DNA of 63,566 nt from CAZSMC01 sp964607755 (GCA_964607755.1 CAZSMC010000023.1:1-63566); one strand, 5' to 3'; counted from the first letter of the stretch, positions 1-9,506 are shown. A program made the numbers and translations. Notes: generated by a model from the letters alone, not told the origin.

Positions 1-70
1 TGCGTTCAGCGGCTTCCAATTCATTATCGTGATATAAAGATAACCTTTTTTTGTAATATCGATGTGTCAT
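1..70 (-). CDS. Anti-sigma factor, N-terminal part (runs off the window)
   Basis: Only the first 23 codons are inside the window. The ATG at 70-68 overlaps the TGA stop of the sigma factor gene (69-67) as ATGA, which implies translational coupling. The visible peptide includes LSLYHDNELEAAER, resembling the start of zinc-finger-type anti-sigma factors, where a helix with a D-x-E-L motif precedes the HxxxCxxC site. The sigma-anti-sigma order and overlap are the main support. The zinc site itself lies outside the window, so the call is partly inferred from context. Confidence 0.6.
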   Translation of the reverse strand, partial: MTHRYYKKRLSLYHDNELEAAER

Positions 71-648
71 GACAATTCCTTTAGTTGAGGATAAAGCACA
101 TCTGCCAGTTGTTTCCGCGCCCGAAAAAGCCGTGACTTTACCGTGCCGACGCGGATTTTCAGTGACCTGGCGATCTCTTCATAAGTGAGATCATTCACCT
201 CACGCAAAATAAAAACAGTTTGCAATGGCTGTGGTAATTTAGAAATAGCTTTCTGAATCGCATCCATAGTTTCATTTGACTGCACATCACTCAATGGATT
301 CTGTTTTTGATCGTGAAAAGTCTGTTGTTCGCCGGTCTCAGGATCGACCTCAAAGTATGTGACAATTTTGCGTACTTTTTTCTTGCGTATATGATCGCGG
401 CATAAATTCACTGCGATTCTAAACAGCCATGCCCGAAACGGAGCACGAAATTCATAGTTTTGGATATTCGTAATCATTCTCATAAACGTTTCCTGTGCCA
501 GGTCGTCCACCACGCTGCCATTCCGAAGCACAGAATAGATTAATCTATGCACTGGCTGGGCATAAAAATCAATCAATGATTCCAACGCCTGCCGGTCTCC
601 TTGCTTACAGGCCATAATCAGATCATAATGTTCTTCCTCATGCTGCAA
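67..648 (-). CDS. ECF-family RNA polymerase sigma factor
   Basis: Protein of 193 aa. Region 2 (about residues 15-90) carries the core-binding and -10 recognition helices, seen as DDLAQETFMRM followed by FRAPFRAWLFRIAVNLCRD. Region 4 (about 130-185) carries the HTH with LTYEEIARSLKIRVGTVKSRLFRARKQL. This is the normal two-domain ECF layout (SigE/RpoE type) with no extra C-terminal domain. No in-frame ATG precedes the sigma-2 region; the chosen start is a TTG at 648-646, preceded by AGGGA about 7 nt upstream. The gene overlaps the anti-sigma gene downstream, so it probably responds to an envelope or redox signal through that partner and may autoregulate. The inducing signal cannot be read from the sequence. 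Confidence 0.93.
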   Translation of the reverse strand: MQHEEEHYDLIMACKQGDRQALESLIDFYAQPVHRLIYSVLRNGSVVDDLAQETFMRMITNIQNYEFRAPFRAWLFRIAVNLCRDHIRKKKVRKIVTYFEVDPETGEQQTFHDQKQNPLSDVQSNETMDAIQKAISKLPQPLQTVFILREVNDLTYEEIARSLKIRVGTVKSRLFRARKQLADVLYPQLKELS

Positions 649-952
649 AGTGGTGTCCCTGTGATAATTTTGTTAAAACAGACGAACGAGGGGAGAAAAA
701 GTTCAATTTGAATTCTGCTTCTTTTTGTTAATTCGTACCAAAAACTGCCGGGGTGTTTTCCTGATAACATCGACCATTCATGTTCGTTCTAATTTTTTAC
801 AAAACTTGACATTCGTCCGCGCCTCAAAATCTAATGTGCAACAATTAAACTGGTTCCATAGGTATAATAACGATTTTTTCTCTCGAATGTTCTATATGAT
901 TGTTGGGATTGAAACATCCAGGGTATCTATTTTCTGGTCTAATGATACAACG
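649..952. other. Intergenic region between sigma factor and desulfurase-SelD gene
   Basis: About 300 bases without a credible gene. It must hold the promoter of the sigma/anti-sigma pair (read leftwards) and the 3' end of the desulfurase-SelD transcript. Plus-strand open frames here run antisense into selD and have no family features. I see no clear intrinsic terminator. Confidence 0.5.
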
Positions 953-3151
953 CTATCCAAGCCGCATCATTCCATCTCCGGGCCCGGTGACGCGTCCAAT
1001 AGTCCGGGCATCGCAACCTGCTTTTTGCAGCTCATCGAGCATGGAAGTGGCGTCTTTTTCCGCCGAGGCGATCAAAAGCCCGCCAGAGGTTTGAGCATCA
1101 GCAAGGAGATAGCAAAATACCTGTGAAACAGAGGAATCCCTTTCCACATGCGAAGAAACGTACTTCCAGTTGGCGCGAGAACCACCCGGAATAACATCGG
1201 CTTCTGCCAGTTCCCGGGCTTGTGGCAAAAAGTGAATGTTGTCTACATTCAATTCAGCATTAACATGGCCAGGGTTGATCATTTCATACAAATGCCCCAG
1301 CAGACCAAAACCGGTAACATCAGTGCAGGCGTGCACTTTGTATTGCAGCATAATCTCGGCAGCCTGGCGATTCAGGGTACTCATGGTCTCGATCGCCGCT
1401 GCCATGGTTTGAGATTCGGCCAGGCCGCGCTTCATTGCCGTGGAAATGATACCTGTGCCGAGAGGTTTGGTCAGAATAAGGACGTCACCAGGTTGAGCGC
1501 CATGATTTTTGATGATCTTTTCAGGATGAACCCGACCGGTAACGACCAGACCGTATTTCGGCTCAGTATCGTCCACGCTGTGGCCGCCAACGATTGGGAT
1601 TCCGGCTTTTGCGGTTTTTTCCGCGGCTCCCTGTAAAATACGATTCAAAACCGTCATGGGCAAACGATTGGTCGGAAAGGCGACGATGTTGAGCGCAAAA
1701 AGTGGCCCAGCGCCCATAGCATAGATATCGCTCAACGCATTCGCTGCGGCAATGGCACCAAAGTGATACGGGTCATCAACAATGGGGGTGAAAAAATCGA
1801 GTGTTTGCACGATGGCTGTTTCATCGTCGAGACGATAAACAGCAGCATCGTCTGCAGCCGAAGTATCGACCAGGACATTCGGATCCTGCTGTTTGGGCAT
1901 GTGCTGAAGAATGACTTCAAGCTGCTGGGGCTGAATTTTGCAGGCACAACCCAGTCCGTGGGTAAAATGGGTGAGCTTAATCTCTTCACCGATTGACGGC
2001 GCAGCAGGAGAAGATTCTCCGGAAAGACGCTGAACAACGGCGCTTATCTCATCAACTGCTCTGTCCACCTCTTCGCTGGTGGTAAATTTTCCGGTAGAGA
2101 GACGAATCGTACCCATGGCCCAGTCAGCAGGCACGCCCATGGCTTGCAACACTGTGGAAATATTCACATCATCGGCGTGACAGGCTGCTCCGGCTGAAGC
2201 GGCAATATTGTCCAGCTCCGACAGAATGGTGTTTGCCTCAATGCCGTAAAAACTCACATTCACTGTGTTTGGCAAACGCTTCTCCGGGTGACCATTTAGT
2301 CGCATATTCGAAAGATGATTTTGCATGCCGGTCAATAGCCTGCCGGCCATACTTTTGAGATGTGCATTTATATCATGCAAATGTCCGGACACCAGTTCGC
2401 ACGCCGCGCCCAAACCGACAATCTCGAGCACATTTTCTGTACCGGCGCGCAAATTGCGTTCATGGTCGGCTCCGTGAATCAATTTCTCAAGTTGCGTCCC
2501 CCGTCGGATGTAGAGTGCTCCGATGCCTTTTGGTGCGTACAACTTGTGTCCGGCCAGGGAGAGCATGTCCACGCCAAGTTCATTTACCTGCACCGGAATT
2601 TTTCCCACAGATTGCGCGGCATCTGTGTGAAAAGCGATGCGGTGTTTTTTTGCGATTTTACTGATTTCCTCAATCGGCTGGATGGTGCCCACTTCGTTAT
2701 TGGCGTGCATGATCGTGATGAGCACCGTGTCCGAATCAACAGCCTGTTCGATGTCTTCCGGATTTACCATACCGAATTCATCCACCGGCACAATAGTGAC
2801 TCGGAATCCGTTTTCTTTGAGATAAGCGCACACATTCATCACAGCCGGATGTTCCACAGCCGAGGTGATAATGTGCCTGCCTTGTTGCCGGTGCGCCATA
2901 GCATAGCCTTTGATGGCCAGGTTATTAGACTCGCTGCCGCCGCTGGTGAAAATAATTTCATCAGCATCGCAGCCCAGCGCGTTGGCTACCTGACTCCGGG
3001 CTTTTTCAACAGCTTTTTTTGTTTGAACGCCATACCAGTGAGAACTGGACGGATTGCCAAAATGCTGGTCCAGAAAGGGTATCATAACGTCGCGCACGTG
3101 CGGATCGATGGGCGTTGTGGCGTTATAATCCAGATAGATAGGATCACTCAC
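953..3151 (-). CDS. selD: Cysteine desulfurase fused to selenide, water dikinase (NifS-SelD)
   Basis: One 732-aa polypeptide carries two complete enzymes. Residues 1 to about 378 form a NifS/IscS-type PLP enzyme: the internal-aldimine lysine is K203 in SLAGHKLYAPKG, and the persulfide cysteine is C324 in SAGAACHADD. Residues about 390-732 form SelD, which makes selenophosphate from selenide and ATP. Its catalytic pair is C402 and K405 in GCACK, matching C17/K20 of the E. coli enzyme, and a C-terminal LLADAQTSGGLL motif follows. The nucleophile is ordinary cysteine, not selenocysteine. A desulfurase/selenocysteine lyase feeding selenium directly to SelD is chemically sensible, and NifS-like-SelD fusions have been noted before. 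The start overlaps the stop of the upstream M28 peptidase by 4 bases. No selA, selB or tRNA-Sec is in the window. Confidence 0.93.
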   Translation of the reverse strand: MSDPIYLDYNATTPIDPHVRDVMIPFLDQHFGNPSSSHWYGVQTKKAVEKARSQVANALGCDADEIIFTSGGSESNNLAIKGYAMAHRQQGRHIITSAVEHPAVMNVCAYLKENGFRVTIVPVDEFGMVNPEDIEQAVDSDTVLITIMHANNEVGTIQPIEEISKIAKKHRIAFHTDAAQSVGKIPVQVNELGVDMLSLAGHKLYAPKGIGALYIRRGTQLEKLIHGADHERNLRAGTENVLEIVGLGAACELVSGHLHDINAHLKSMAGRLLTGMQNHLSNMRLNGHPEKRLPNTVNVSFYGIEANTILSELDNIAASAGAACHADDVNISTVLQAMGVPADWAMGTIRLSTGKFTTSEEVDRAVDEISAVVQRLSGESSPAAPSIGEEIKLTHFTHGLGCACKIQPQQLEVILQHMPKQQDPNVLVDTSAADDAAVYRLDDETAIVQTLDFFTPIVDDPYHFGAIAAANALSDIYAMGAGPLFALNIVAFPTNRLPMTVLNRILQGAAEKTAKAGIPIVGGHSVDDTEPKYGLVVTGRVHPEKIIKNHGAQPGDVLILTKPLGTGIISTAMKRGLAESQTMAAAIETMSTLNRQAAEIMLQYKVHACTDVTGFGLLGHLYEMINPGHVNAELNVDNIHFLPQARELAEADVIPGGSRANWKYVSSHVERDSSVSQVFCYLLADAQTSGGLLIASAEKDATSMLDELQKAGCDARTIGRVTGPGDGMMRLG

Positions 3152-4107
3152 AGCAATTCGACCTCCTCTGACCCAGTTACGCTTTGAACGGATTCAGTGT
3201 TTTTCAGGTGATAGATATAATCGAGCACGCGGTGTGCTACCCAGGAAATATGCTCAGCATTCACAGATTTGTCGCGCGGCGAATGAGCGTGAACGATATA
3301 ATATCCGCCGGGAATGAGGCTTTTATTGAACAACGAAATATTGACCGCGCCTTCATGGCGGAAGCTGAAATTATCGGACAGGGGGATAAATTTCATGTTT
3401 TTCAAGCGAGTTTCCGGACGGTCTTTATTCATGATTTCAAAGAGTATCCCGGCGATATTTGATTCACCATTCTGTATCACCATGGGAACGTTGCCCTGAC
3501 CAATGCAATCCAGAGAAATGATTTTGCTGCGGTGAAAAGGAATGCCGTGTCTCAGCCAATAGCGCCGCAAATCCGAGGACCCGAGCAGGCCCCATTCTTC
3601 ATTATCGACAAAAACCAGTTGCACCCGTTTTTTCAATTCCTCGTCTTTGGCAATGTGTTGGGCGAGATAGAGCAGTCCGGCAACGCCGCTGGTATTATCG
3701 TTTGCATTGTGCGGATTGGGAATGAGCAGGGTGAGCAGCGGAGCCAACAAGATATAATGAATGATATCCCCCACACTGCCAAAAAACCGTAATACACTAA
3801 AAACCGCAATGATAACAATGATAAATAGTATTTGCCTGGTATGGCCAATGAGTTGAAAAAAGCCATTCATCCATGGCGGAATGATGGTAGGCGTGTCATA
3901 ATGCGCCATAACGATTACATCCGGCGCTTCCGTTTTGGTAAAAACATTGACTGATTTTAACAATCGCTTGCTTTTATATTCTGTCGTGGGCAGCCCAAGA
4001 TCATTTAGTGTTTTGTGAAGGAACGACCGGAAGGCCTGCTTTTGCCTTTTTCGCAACCGTTTCGGATAGCGTTCCAACTCGTTCACAATCTGTTCGCAGG
4101 TTTGCAT
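3148..4107 (-). CDS. M28-family zinc metallopeptidase with internal membrane segment
   Basis: Protein of 319 aa. M28 (aminopeptidase Y/glutaminyl cyclase-like) zinc and catalytic residues are visible: H69 and D71 in VMAHYDTP, D137 in NDNTSG, the E170-E171 pair in VDNEEWGLLGS, an aspartate in SLDCIGQG, and a late histidine in VHAHSPRDK. Unusually, about residues 91-130, between the first and second metal ligands, are strongly hydrophobic and could form two membrane helices. There is no N-terminal signal peptide. The gene overlaps the desulfurase-SelD gene by 4 bases (ATGA), so the two are cotranscribed, although no functional link is evident. Substrate unknown. Confidence 0.85.
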   Translation of the reverse strand: MQTCEQIVNELERYPKRLRKRQKQAFRSFLHKTLNDLGLPTTEYKSKRLLKSVNVFTKTEAPDVIVMAHYDTPTIIPPWMNGFFQLIGHTRQILFIIVIIAVFSVLRFFGSVGDIIHYILLAPLLTLLIPNPHNANDNTSGVAGLLYLAQHIAKDEELKKRVQLVFVDNEEWGLLGSSDLRRYWLRHGIPFHRSKIISLDCIGQGNVPMVIQNGESNIAGILFEIMNKDRPETRLKNMKFIPLSDNFSFRHEGAVNISLFNKSLIPGGYYIVHAHSPRDKSVNAEHISWVAHRVLDYIYHLKNTESVQSVTGSEEVELL

Positions 4108-4157
4108 CTTATTTCTCTACTTAAAATCAGTTCACTGAAAAAAAAGAGACCATCAAC

Positions 4158-6365
4158 TTAGAGGATAAACAGCATTTCAGAATACTTTGGCAGCGGCCAC
4201 AGGTCATCCGGCAGAATGCGTTCCAGTTCATCAGCAAACGCTCGCACCTCGGCAAGCAAATCCACAATATTGTCGCTAAAATATTTCGCCTTGTCCGGCA
4301 GTGACTGGATATCTCGCGCTTCTGTCAATGACTTTTTAATTTGCTGCACGCCGCGAAACAACCCGGCAATGTTCGAATTGACTTTTTTTAGCAAATTATT
4401 CTCGTACTCCAGACAAGCATCGGCGCCAGAACTGTCAAAGCTTTTCATTTCGCGGACTATTCCCAGCAGCTTTTCCTGATAGGACAGGGCAGCCGGTATC
4501 ACCCGCGTGTCTACCAGATCACAAAACGTATCAGATTCAATTTCAAGCGCTGTGATGTATTGCTCTAATTTGGTATTATAACGTGACTCGATTTCAGACT
4601 GGGTAAAAATGCACTGGTCTTTGAGCATGCGAACATTCTTTTCAGCAATAAAAGTATCCAGTGCAAAAGCCGTCCTTTTGATGTTGGGCAGTCCGCGTTT
4701 CTTTGCTTCTTGCTCCCACTCTTTGCTGTAATTATTGCCTTCAAAACGAATCGGCTCTGTCTCGATAATATATTTTTGCAGCACATCGAGCACCGCGTCT
4801 TTCAATTCCGAGCCTGCTTTCATAGCGGATTCAATATCTTCGGTCAAAAGCACAATGGACTCGGCAACTGCTGCGCTTAACACGGTATTGGCAAGAGACA
4901 CCGATGCGGACGAGCCCACCGCCCGGAATTCAAATTTCGATCCGGTAAACGCAAACGGCGATGTTCTGTTGCGGTCAGTATTGTCGCGCATAATGGATGG
5001 CAATTGGCTGAGTCCCAGATCGATGAGATAATCATCCACTTTCTTAACCGGATGCCCCTGCTTAATAGCATCTAATATATCATTCAACCGGCGACCCAGG
5101 AATACAGAGATAATAGCTGGCGGCGCTTCGTGGGCGCCAAGACGGTGATCGTTGCTGTGCGAAGCAATGGACATGCGCAGCAAATCGCCATACTGATGCA
5201 CGGCACGCAGCACTGAGACCAGGAACACCAAGAACTGTAAATTTTGCTCCGGAGTATCGCCAGGATCGAGTAAATTGTTGCCATCCGAATCTTCCATGGA
5301 CCAGTTATTGTGCTTGCCGCTGCCGTTCACCTTGTCAAATGGTTTTTCGTGCAGCAGCACAGCCAAACCATGCCGGTTGCCGATTCGCTTTAATATTTCC
5401 ATGGTGAGCTGATTCCGGTCCGCGCCTACATTGGCTTCGGCAAAAATCGGCGCGATTTCGAACTGGTGCGGCGCCACTTCATTATGGCGGGTTTTGGCAG
5501 GAACGCCAAGCCGGTAAAGCTCAGTCTCCACATCCTGCATAAACGCCAGTACCCGCTCCTTAATCGCGCCAAAATAATGATCATCCAACTGCTGACCTTT
5601 CGGCGGATCAGCGCCCAACAGGGTCCTGCCGGTCAATTGCAAATCCGGGCGAAGATTGTAAAAACTTTTATCAATCAAAAAATACTCTTGCTCGGTGCCA
5701 ATAGAGGTGGTCACCCGGGTGGCGGTATGATTGCCAAACAACCGCAACACCCGCAACGCTGACCGGTTTATCGCTTCCATCGAGCGCAGCAGCGGCGTTT
5801 TCTTGTCCAGCGCTTCACTGGTGTAACTGATAAAAACCGAAGGGATACACAGGATTCCTCCGCGGGGGCCATCCATGATAAAAGCCGGACTTGACGGGTC
5901 CCACATGGTGTAGCCGCGCGCTTCAAACGTTGTGCGCGAACCGCCGCTCGGAAACGATGATGCATCCGGCTCGCCCTGCACGAGCTGGTTGCCGCGAAAC
6001 CGTTCTACAGGCACGCCTTCATCGAATTCCAGAAACGCGTCGTGCTTTTCAGCAGTCAAACCGGTTTGCGGCTGAAACCAGTGAGTAAAATGACTGACAC
6101 CTTTACTCAGCGCCCACTCTTTCATGGCGTGTGCCACCGTGTTGGCAATGGTCATGTCCAGTTTTTCACCGCGTTTAATCGTTGCGCATAACTTTTGAAA
6201 AGTATCTTTGGGCAGCATCTCGCGCATGGTTTTTTCGTCAAACGTGTTGCAACCAAAATAATCGGTGGTCTTTTGCTGCTGCTTCTGGTCAGGCGGATAT
6301 GTCTGAGTGGCCAGCCGCAATAATATCTCTTTTCGTTTTGAACTAGATGTCAATTGTTGTGACAT
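4158..6365 (-). CDS. glnN: Glutamine synthetase type III (GlnN)
   Basis: Cytoplasmic enzyme that makes glutamine from glutamate, ammonia and ATP. The long length (735 aa with the chosen start) and sequence are those of GSIII, found in Bacteroidota, cyanobacteria and relatives, rather than GSI or GSII. GSIII-type blocks include AFIMDGPRGG, the ATP/metal region NGSGKHNNWSM, GAHEAPPAIISVFLG, and the C-terminal RNRTSPFAFTGSKFEFRAVG. I take ATG 6365-6363 (MSQQLTSSSK) as the start. It overlaps the sulfatase stop by one base (TAATG). A longer frame to 6419 would lie inside the sulfatase gene and adds nothing conserved. The coupling to a sulfatase gene is odd and probably reflects compact packing rather than shared function. 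Confidence 0.95.
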   Translation of the reverse strand: MSQQLTSSSKRKEILLRLATQTYPPDQKQQQKTTDYFGCNTFDEKTMREMLPKDTFQKLCATIKRGEKLDMTIANTVAHAMKEWALSKGVSHFTHWFQPQTGLTAEKHDAFLEFDEGVPVERFRGNQLVQGEPDASSFPSGGSRTTFEARGYTMWDPSSPAFIMDGPRGGILCIPSVFISYTSEALDKKTPLLRSMEAINRSALRVLRLFGNHTATRVTTSIGTEQEYFLIDKSFYNLRPDLQLTGRTLLGADPPKGQQLDDHYFGAIKERVLAFMQDVETELYRLGVPAKTRHNEVAPHQFEIAPIFAEANVGADRNQLTMEILKRIGNRHGLAVLLHEKPFDKVNGSGKHNNWSMEDSDGNNLLDPGDTPEQNLQFLVFLVSVLRAVHQYGDLLRMSIASHSNDHRLGAHEAPPAIISVFLGRRLNDILDAIKQGHPVKKVDDYLIDLGLSQLPSIMRDNTDRNRTSPFAFTGSKFEFRAVGSSASVSLANTVLSAAVAESIVLLTEDIESAMKAGSELKDAVLDVLQKYIIETEPIRFEGNNYSKEWEQEAKKRGLPNIKRTAFALDTFIAEKNVRMLKDQCIFTQSEIESRYNTKLEQYITALEIESDTFCDLVDTRVIPAALSYQEKLLGIVREMKSFDSSGADACLEYENNLLKKVNSNIAGLFRGVQQIKKSLTEARDIQSLPDKAKYFSDNIVDLLAEVRAFADELERILPDDLWPLPKYSEMLFIL

Positions 6366-7867
6366 TAAACGCCTTTCTCTTCTTTTAATAATTCTCCAGC
6401 CAGGTAATCTTTCCACCACTCGATGTATTCTTTATTTGAAATATCCACCGACAAGCCCCGGCTTGCCATTCTTTCTTTAAATTTGCTATGCATTTTTTCA
6501 ATGCTCTGTTGAACTTTTTCCTGATCTTCAGGATAAGTGCCGTTATCTGTTTCTTGTACCCATTTTTCCAGCTTGGCTTGCAATTTGTTTTTCACGTCTT
6601 GATAATCGGGATCATCAACTTTATTGTCAATTTCGTACGGATCGTTTTCCAGATCGTAAAGCTCAAATTCCGGCCGCGCATCCGCCATAAAATGCTCCTG
6701 GGCAGGAGTCAATTCGCCGTTTTCGTGCATGATCTGCAACAGCGTTAACACCGGATAGCGGTATTTTTTATAGCCGTTGAATTGGGTGTACGGTCTTTCC
6801 GGATAATAATTTTTTATGAGTTTATAACGATTGTCCCGCACACAGCGGATACGGTCTTCAGTGCCGTCACAGCGGTCGCGCGCAGCATAGATTTCGGAGC
6901 GTTTCCGGGTCCATCTTCCCAGAAAATCTTTTCCATGCAGATGTCCGGGTGGCTTGATTCCGGCGATTTTCATCGATGTTGGCGCCAGGTCGATGAGGCT
7001 CACCAGTTGATCATCAACTTTACCGGCTTTGACGCGTCCGGGCCAGCGCACAATCAGCGGTACATGAATGCCGCCTTCGTACAGCCATTGTTTGCCGCGC
7101 ACATGCGGCCGGCCGTGATCGCCAAAGTAAAACACAATCGTATCCTCCGCTAATCCGTCGTCTTCGAGACGCTGCAGCAATTCGCCAATCTGGCGGTCCA
7201 GGACTTGTAATGATTCGAGATAATTGGCCCAGTCCCGGCGCGTAATAGGATGATCCGGATAATACGGCGGCACATCGACCTTGTCGGCATCGATAGGCTG
7301 ATCCGGATCGCGTTCGAATTTGCGGTGGGTGAGCCGGAAATTGAACTGGCTAAAAAACGGTTGGCTTTCTTCGCGCTGACGCCAGTCAGTACCGTCGAAT
7401 GCTGGATTTTCGATGTCAAAGTTCCAGTCTTTTTTACCAGGACTTTCCGGATCTGTTCCCTGGCCGTTGCTGACAAAATAGCCTTTCTGGCGAAAATATT
7501 CAGTAATGACCTGGACAGGTTCCGGCAGCGGTTTTTCGTAAAATGTCCGGTGCTGGTGAGCACCGATTGTGGTCTGATACATGCCAGTCATAAAAGCTGA
7601 ACGTGACGGTGAACACACCGGCGCAGTGGCATAAGCTCTGGTGAAAAGCGTGCCCTGGCTTGCCAGTTTATCCAGATTTGGAGTATGAACTGTGGCGTTG
7701 CCATAACATCCTAAATCCGGGCATGTGTCCTCGGAAATGATCCACAAAATATTTGGTCTTTTGCGCGGCCCGCACTTAAAAATAGCAGTCGATAAAACGG
7801 CAGTACCTGCGGCTGCTGTCAAGGCTGTCCGTCGTAAAAATGTTCGTCGCGTTAATTCATCGTGCAT
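6365..7867 (-). CDS. Tat-exported sulfatase (arylsulfatase-type)
   Basis: Hydrolyses sulfate esters, probably in the periplasm. The N-terminus has a twin-arginine-type signal, RRTFLRRTALTAAAG, with a hydrophobic stretch to about residue 30. The active-site signature is C85 in VCSPSRSAFMTG, the CxPxR motif whose cysteine is converted to formylglycine, so a sulfatase-maturing enzyme is needed; none is in the window. Metal-binding regions include IISEDTCPDLGCYG and FYFGDHGRPHVRG. Length 500 aa is normal for the family. Start ATG 7867 has a strong GGAGGAG ribosome binding site. The substrate is not predictable, but polysaccharide sulfate is typical in FCB bacteria, and two sulfotransferase-like genes lie 1.8 kb away on the other strand. 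Confidence 0.92.
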   Translation of the reverse strand: MHDELTRRTFLRRTALTAAAGTAVLSTAIFKCGPRKRPNILWIISEDTCPDLGCYGNATVHTPNLDKLASQGTLFTRAYATAPVCSPSRSAFMTGMYQTTIGAHQHRTFYEKPLPEPVQVITEYFRQKGYFVSNGQGTDPESPGKKDWNFDIENPAFDGTDWRQREESQPFFSQFNFRLTHRKFERDPDQPIDADKVDVPPYYPDHPITRRDWANYLESLQVLDRQIGELLQRLEDDGLAEDTIVFYFGDHGRPHVRGKQWLYEGGIHVPLIVRWPGRVKAGKVDDQLVSLIDLAPTSMKIAGIKPPGHLHGKDFLGRWTRKRSEIYAARDRCDGTEDRIRCVRDNRYKLIKNYYPERPYTQFNGYKKYRYPVLTLLQIMHENGELTPAQEHFMADARPEFELYDLENDPYEIDNKVDDPDYQDVKNKLQAKLEKWVQETDNGTYPEDQEKVQQSIEKMHSKFKERMASRGLSVDISNKEYIEWWKDYLAGELLKEEKGV

Positions 7868-7911
7868 AATCTCCTCCCTGTTTATTCGGATTCCAAATTT
7901 AAAACGTACTT

Positions 7912-9375
7912 TTATGACCCAGGGCGTTTCGAAGCGCTGTCGCTAAATTTTGTATATTGATCGGTTTGCCGATGATCTTTTTTCTTTTCCATATTCCGGC
8001 TAAAGGTCAATATTTGCTGGACCAGTTCTTTGGCACGCTCGGCTCCGTCATAGATTTTTTGCATGTAATCGACCATTGGATTATAAGATGGCAGATTCAT
8101 CAGTGCCATGTCCGCATATCCCATAATCGGTGTCAGAATATTGTTAAAATCATGGGCAATGCCGCCGGCGAGGGTGCCAATGGTCTCTAACCTTTGAGCT
8201 CGCTGCAACTGTTTCTGCATTCTTATTTTTTCTGATTCTGCCCGTTTACGAGCCAGCGCATTGGAAAATGTTTCAGCCACAAGTCGCAGCACAGTCTGAT
8301 CTTCTTGAGACCATACCCGCTGTTGACGAACAGAATCAAATCCGACAAAACCTATAAGCTTTTCGCTAATCAGCATGGGCACGCAAATAAGAGACTTTAT
8401 GCCCTGCTCCCGGAAATGTTTTTTTTCTTTCTGGGCTTCTTTTGTTAATTTTTCAACATCAGGAATGTGGATGACACTTTTTTTCTTAATTTGTTCAGCA
8501 AACCAGGGTAAATCTTTCCCAAGGTCGATATTTTTTAGATTATCGATTTGAGGTTCAATGCCCTTGGAGCACCATTCATGCGTGTTATCGACCAGTTCAT
8601 TTTCATCCTGAAAAAGGAATACATAGGCTCGATCGGCTTTAGCAAAATCGCTGACATGTGCCAGTGCGCGATTTATGCCGGCATCCATTTCATGGATTTT
8701 CAATTTGACAAATTCAGAAGATATTTCTGCCACGAGATGTTGAAAATCAGAATAGTGTTTGAGCGAGGCTTCGTTCCGTTTGTGTTCGGTCACATTGATG
8801 ATATTGGAAAGCAAACACTTTTCGCCCTTGACTGAAATAATCTCTGCCGATAACAGACCGGTTTTTTTCTTCCCATTCCGGTCCTGGAACACAAACTCGC
8901 GACCCTTGATGCATCCCTTTTCTTTGAGTTCACTGACCATGGCATGGCGCTGTTCTGATACCGGTTCCGCCCAAATATTTAATTCCAACGAAGTTCTGCC
9001 AGCAGCCTCTTCCGGTGTCCAGCCGGTGAACGTTGTAAAAGCCTTGTTGACTTGAATGTATTTGCCAAAAGGCTCGAAATGGGCTTCAAAAGATTCAAAA
9101 GTCCCGGTTTCAGCCACTCTGGAATAGATATCCAGGAAAGGTGGTTCCCCGCTGCCATACAATTCTGAAGCCCTTGCACCCAGGGCTTTGTCCCTGTTGA
9201 TATTCAATATTTTTTCGTAGGCAGGATTCACATCAAGAATTCGGTAATCATACGCCTTTCCCTGATCAGTATAAAGAACCTCATGTAAACATACGCCTTC
9301 ACTCATTGATTGAAACAAACTCTTAAAACTCCATTGAGCGCCGTTACGCCCGGCGCGTGCCCTGTCCTGTGTCAT
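7912..9375 (-). pseudogene. PAS/GAF sensor histidine kinase with internal deletions
   Basis: Reads as PAS (residues 20-105), a second PAS (105-195), GAF (about 205-375) and the HisKA phosphoacceptor region with H408 in GGIAHDFNNILTP, then stops at residue 487 with no HATPase domain. Two joins look unnatural. At about 103-107, PAS1 runs straight into the middle of PAS2 at a GKY shared by both. At about 463-466 the kinase jumps, out of frame, into sequence whose alternative frame (7899 to about 7980) reads KPINIQNLATALRNAL, the usual end of a receiver domain. A full-length ancestor would be PAS-PAS-GAF-HisKA-HATPase-REC. As it stands it cannot bind ATP. Start ATG 9375 has GGGAGG 5-8 nt upstream. 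The losses could be real deletions or assembly collapses. Confidence 0.72.
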
Positions 9376-9421
9376 AGGACGCCTCCCTTTATCAGATCAC
9401 GTTTTTAGTAACCCCTTAATG

Positions 9422-9456
9422 TAAAAAAATTTCGTTTCAATTAAACGATTTTTTTT
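9422..9456. terminator. Possible bidirectional terminator hairpin
   Basis: A short stem CGTTT/AAACG is flanked by A-run and T-run (AAAAAAATTT on the left, ATTTTTTTTC on the right). It lies in the intergenic space between the divergent kinase and sulfotransferase genes. The stem is only 5 bp plus A-T pairs, so this is a weak call. Its position upstream of both genes makes a regulatory or readthrough-blocking role equally possible. Confidence 0.3.
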
Positions 9457-9506
9457 CTATCTTTGTAATAAATAGACAACTTTTCAAAATCCAGGTGAAA
9501 CCAAAA

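Noticed and set aside
1940..1960. Possible selenocysteine in the SelD active site
   Set aside because: The codons in the GCACK motif read as ordinary cysteines; no in-frame TGA.
725..3187. Long plus-strand open frames opposite the desulfurase-SelD gene
   Set aside because: They are antisense shadows without ribosome binding sites or family features, while the minus-strand fusion has every catalytic motif.
9458..9465. Bacteroidota-type -7 box TATCTTTG upstream of the sulfotransferase genes
   Set aside because: A single match in AT-rich DNA with no matching -33 box and 190 bases from the start codon; too weak to list as a promoter.
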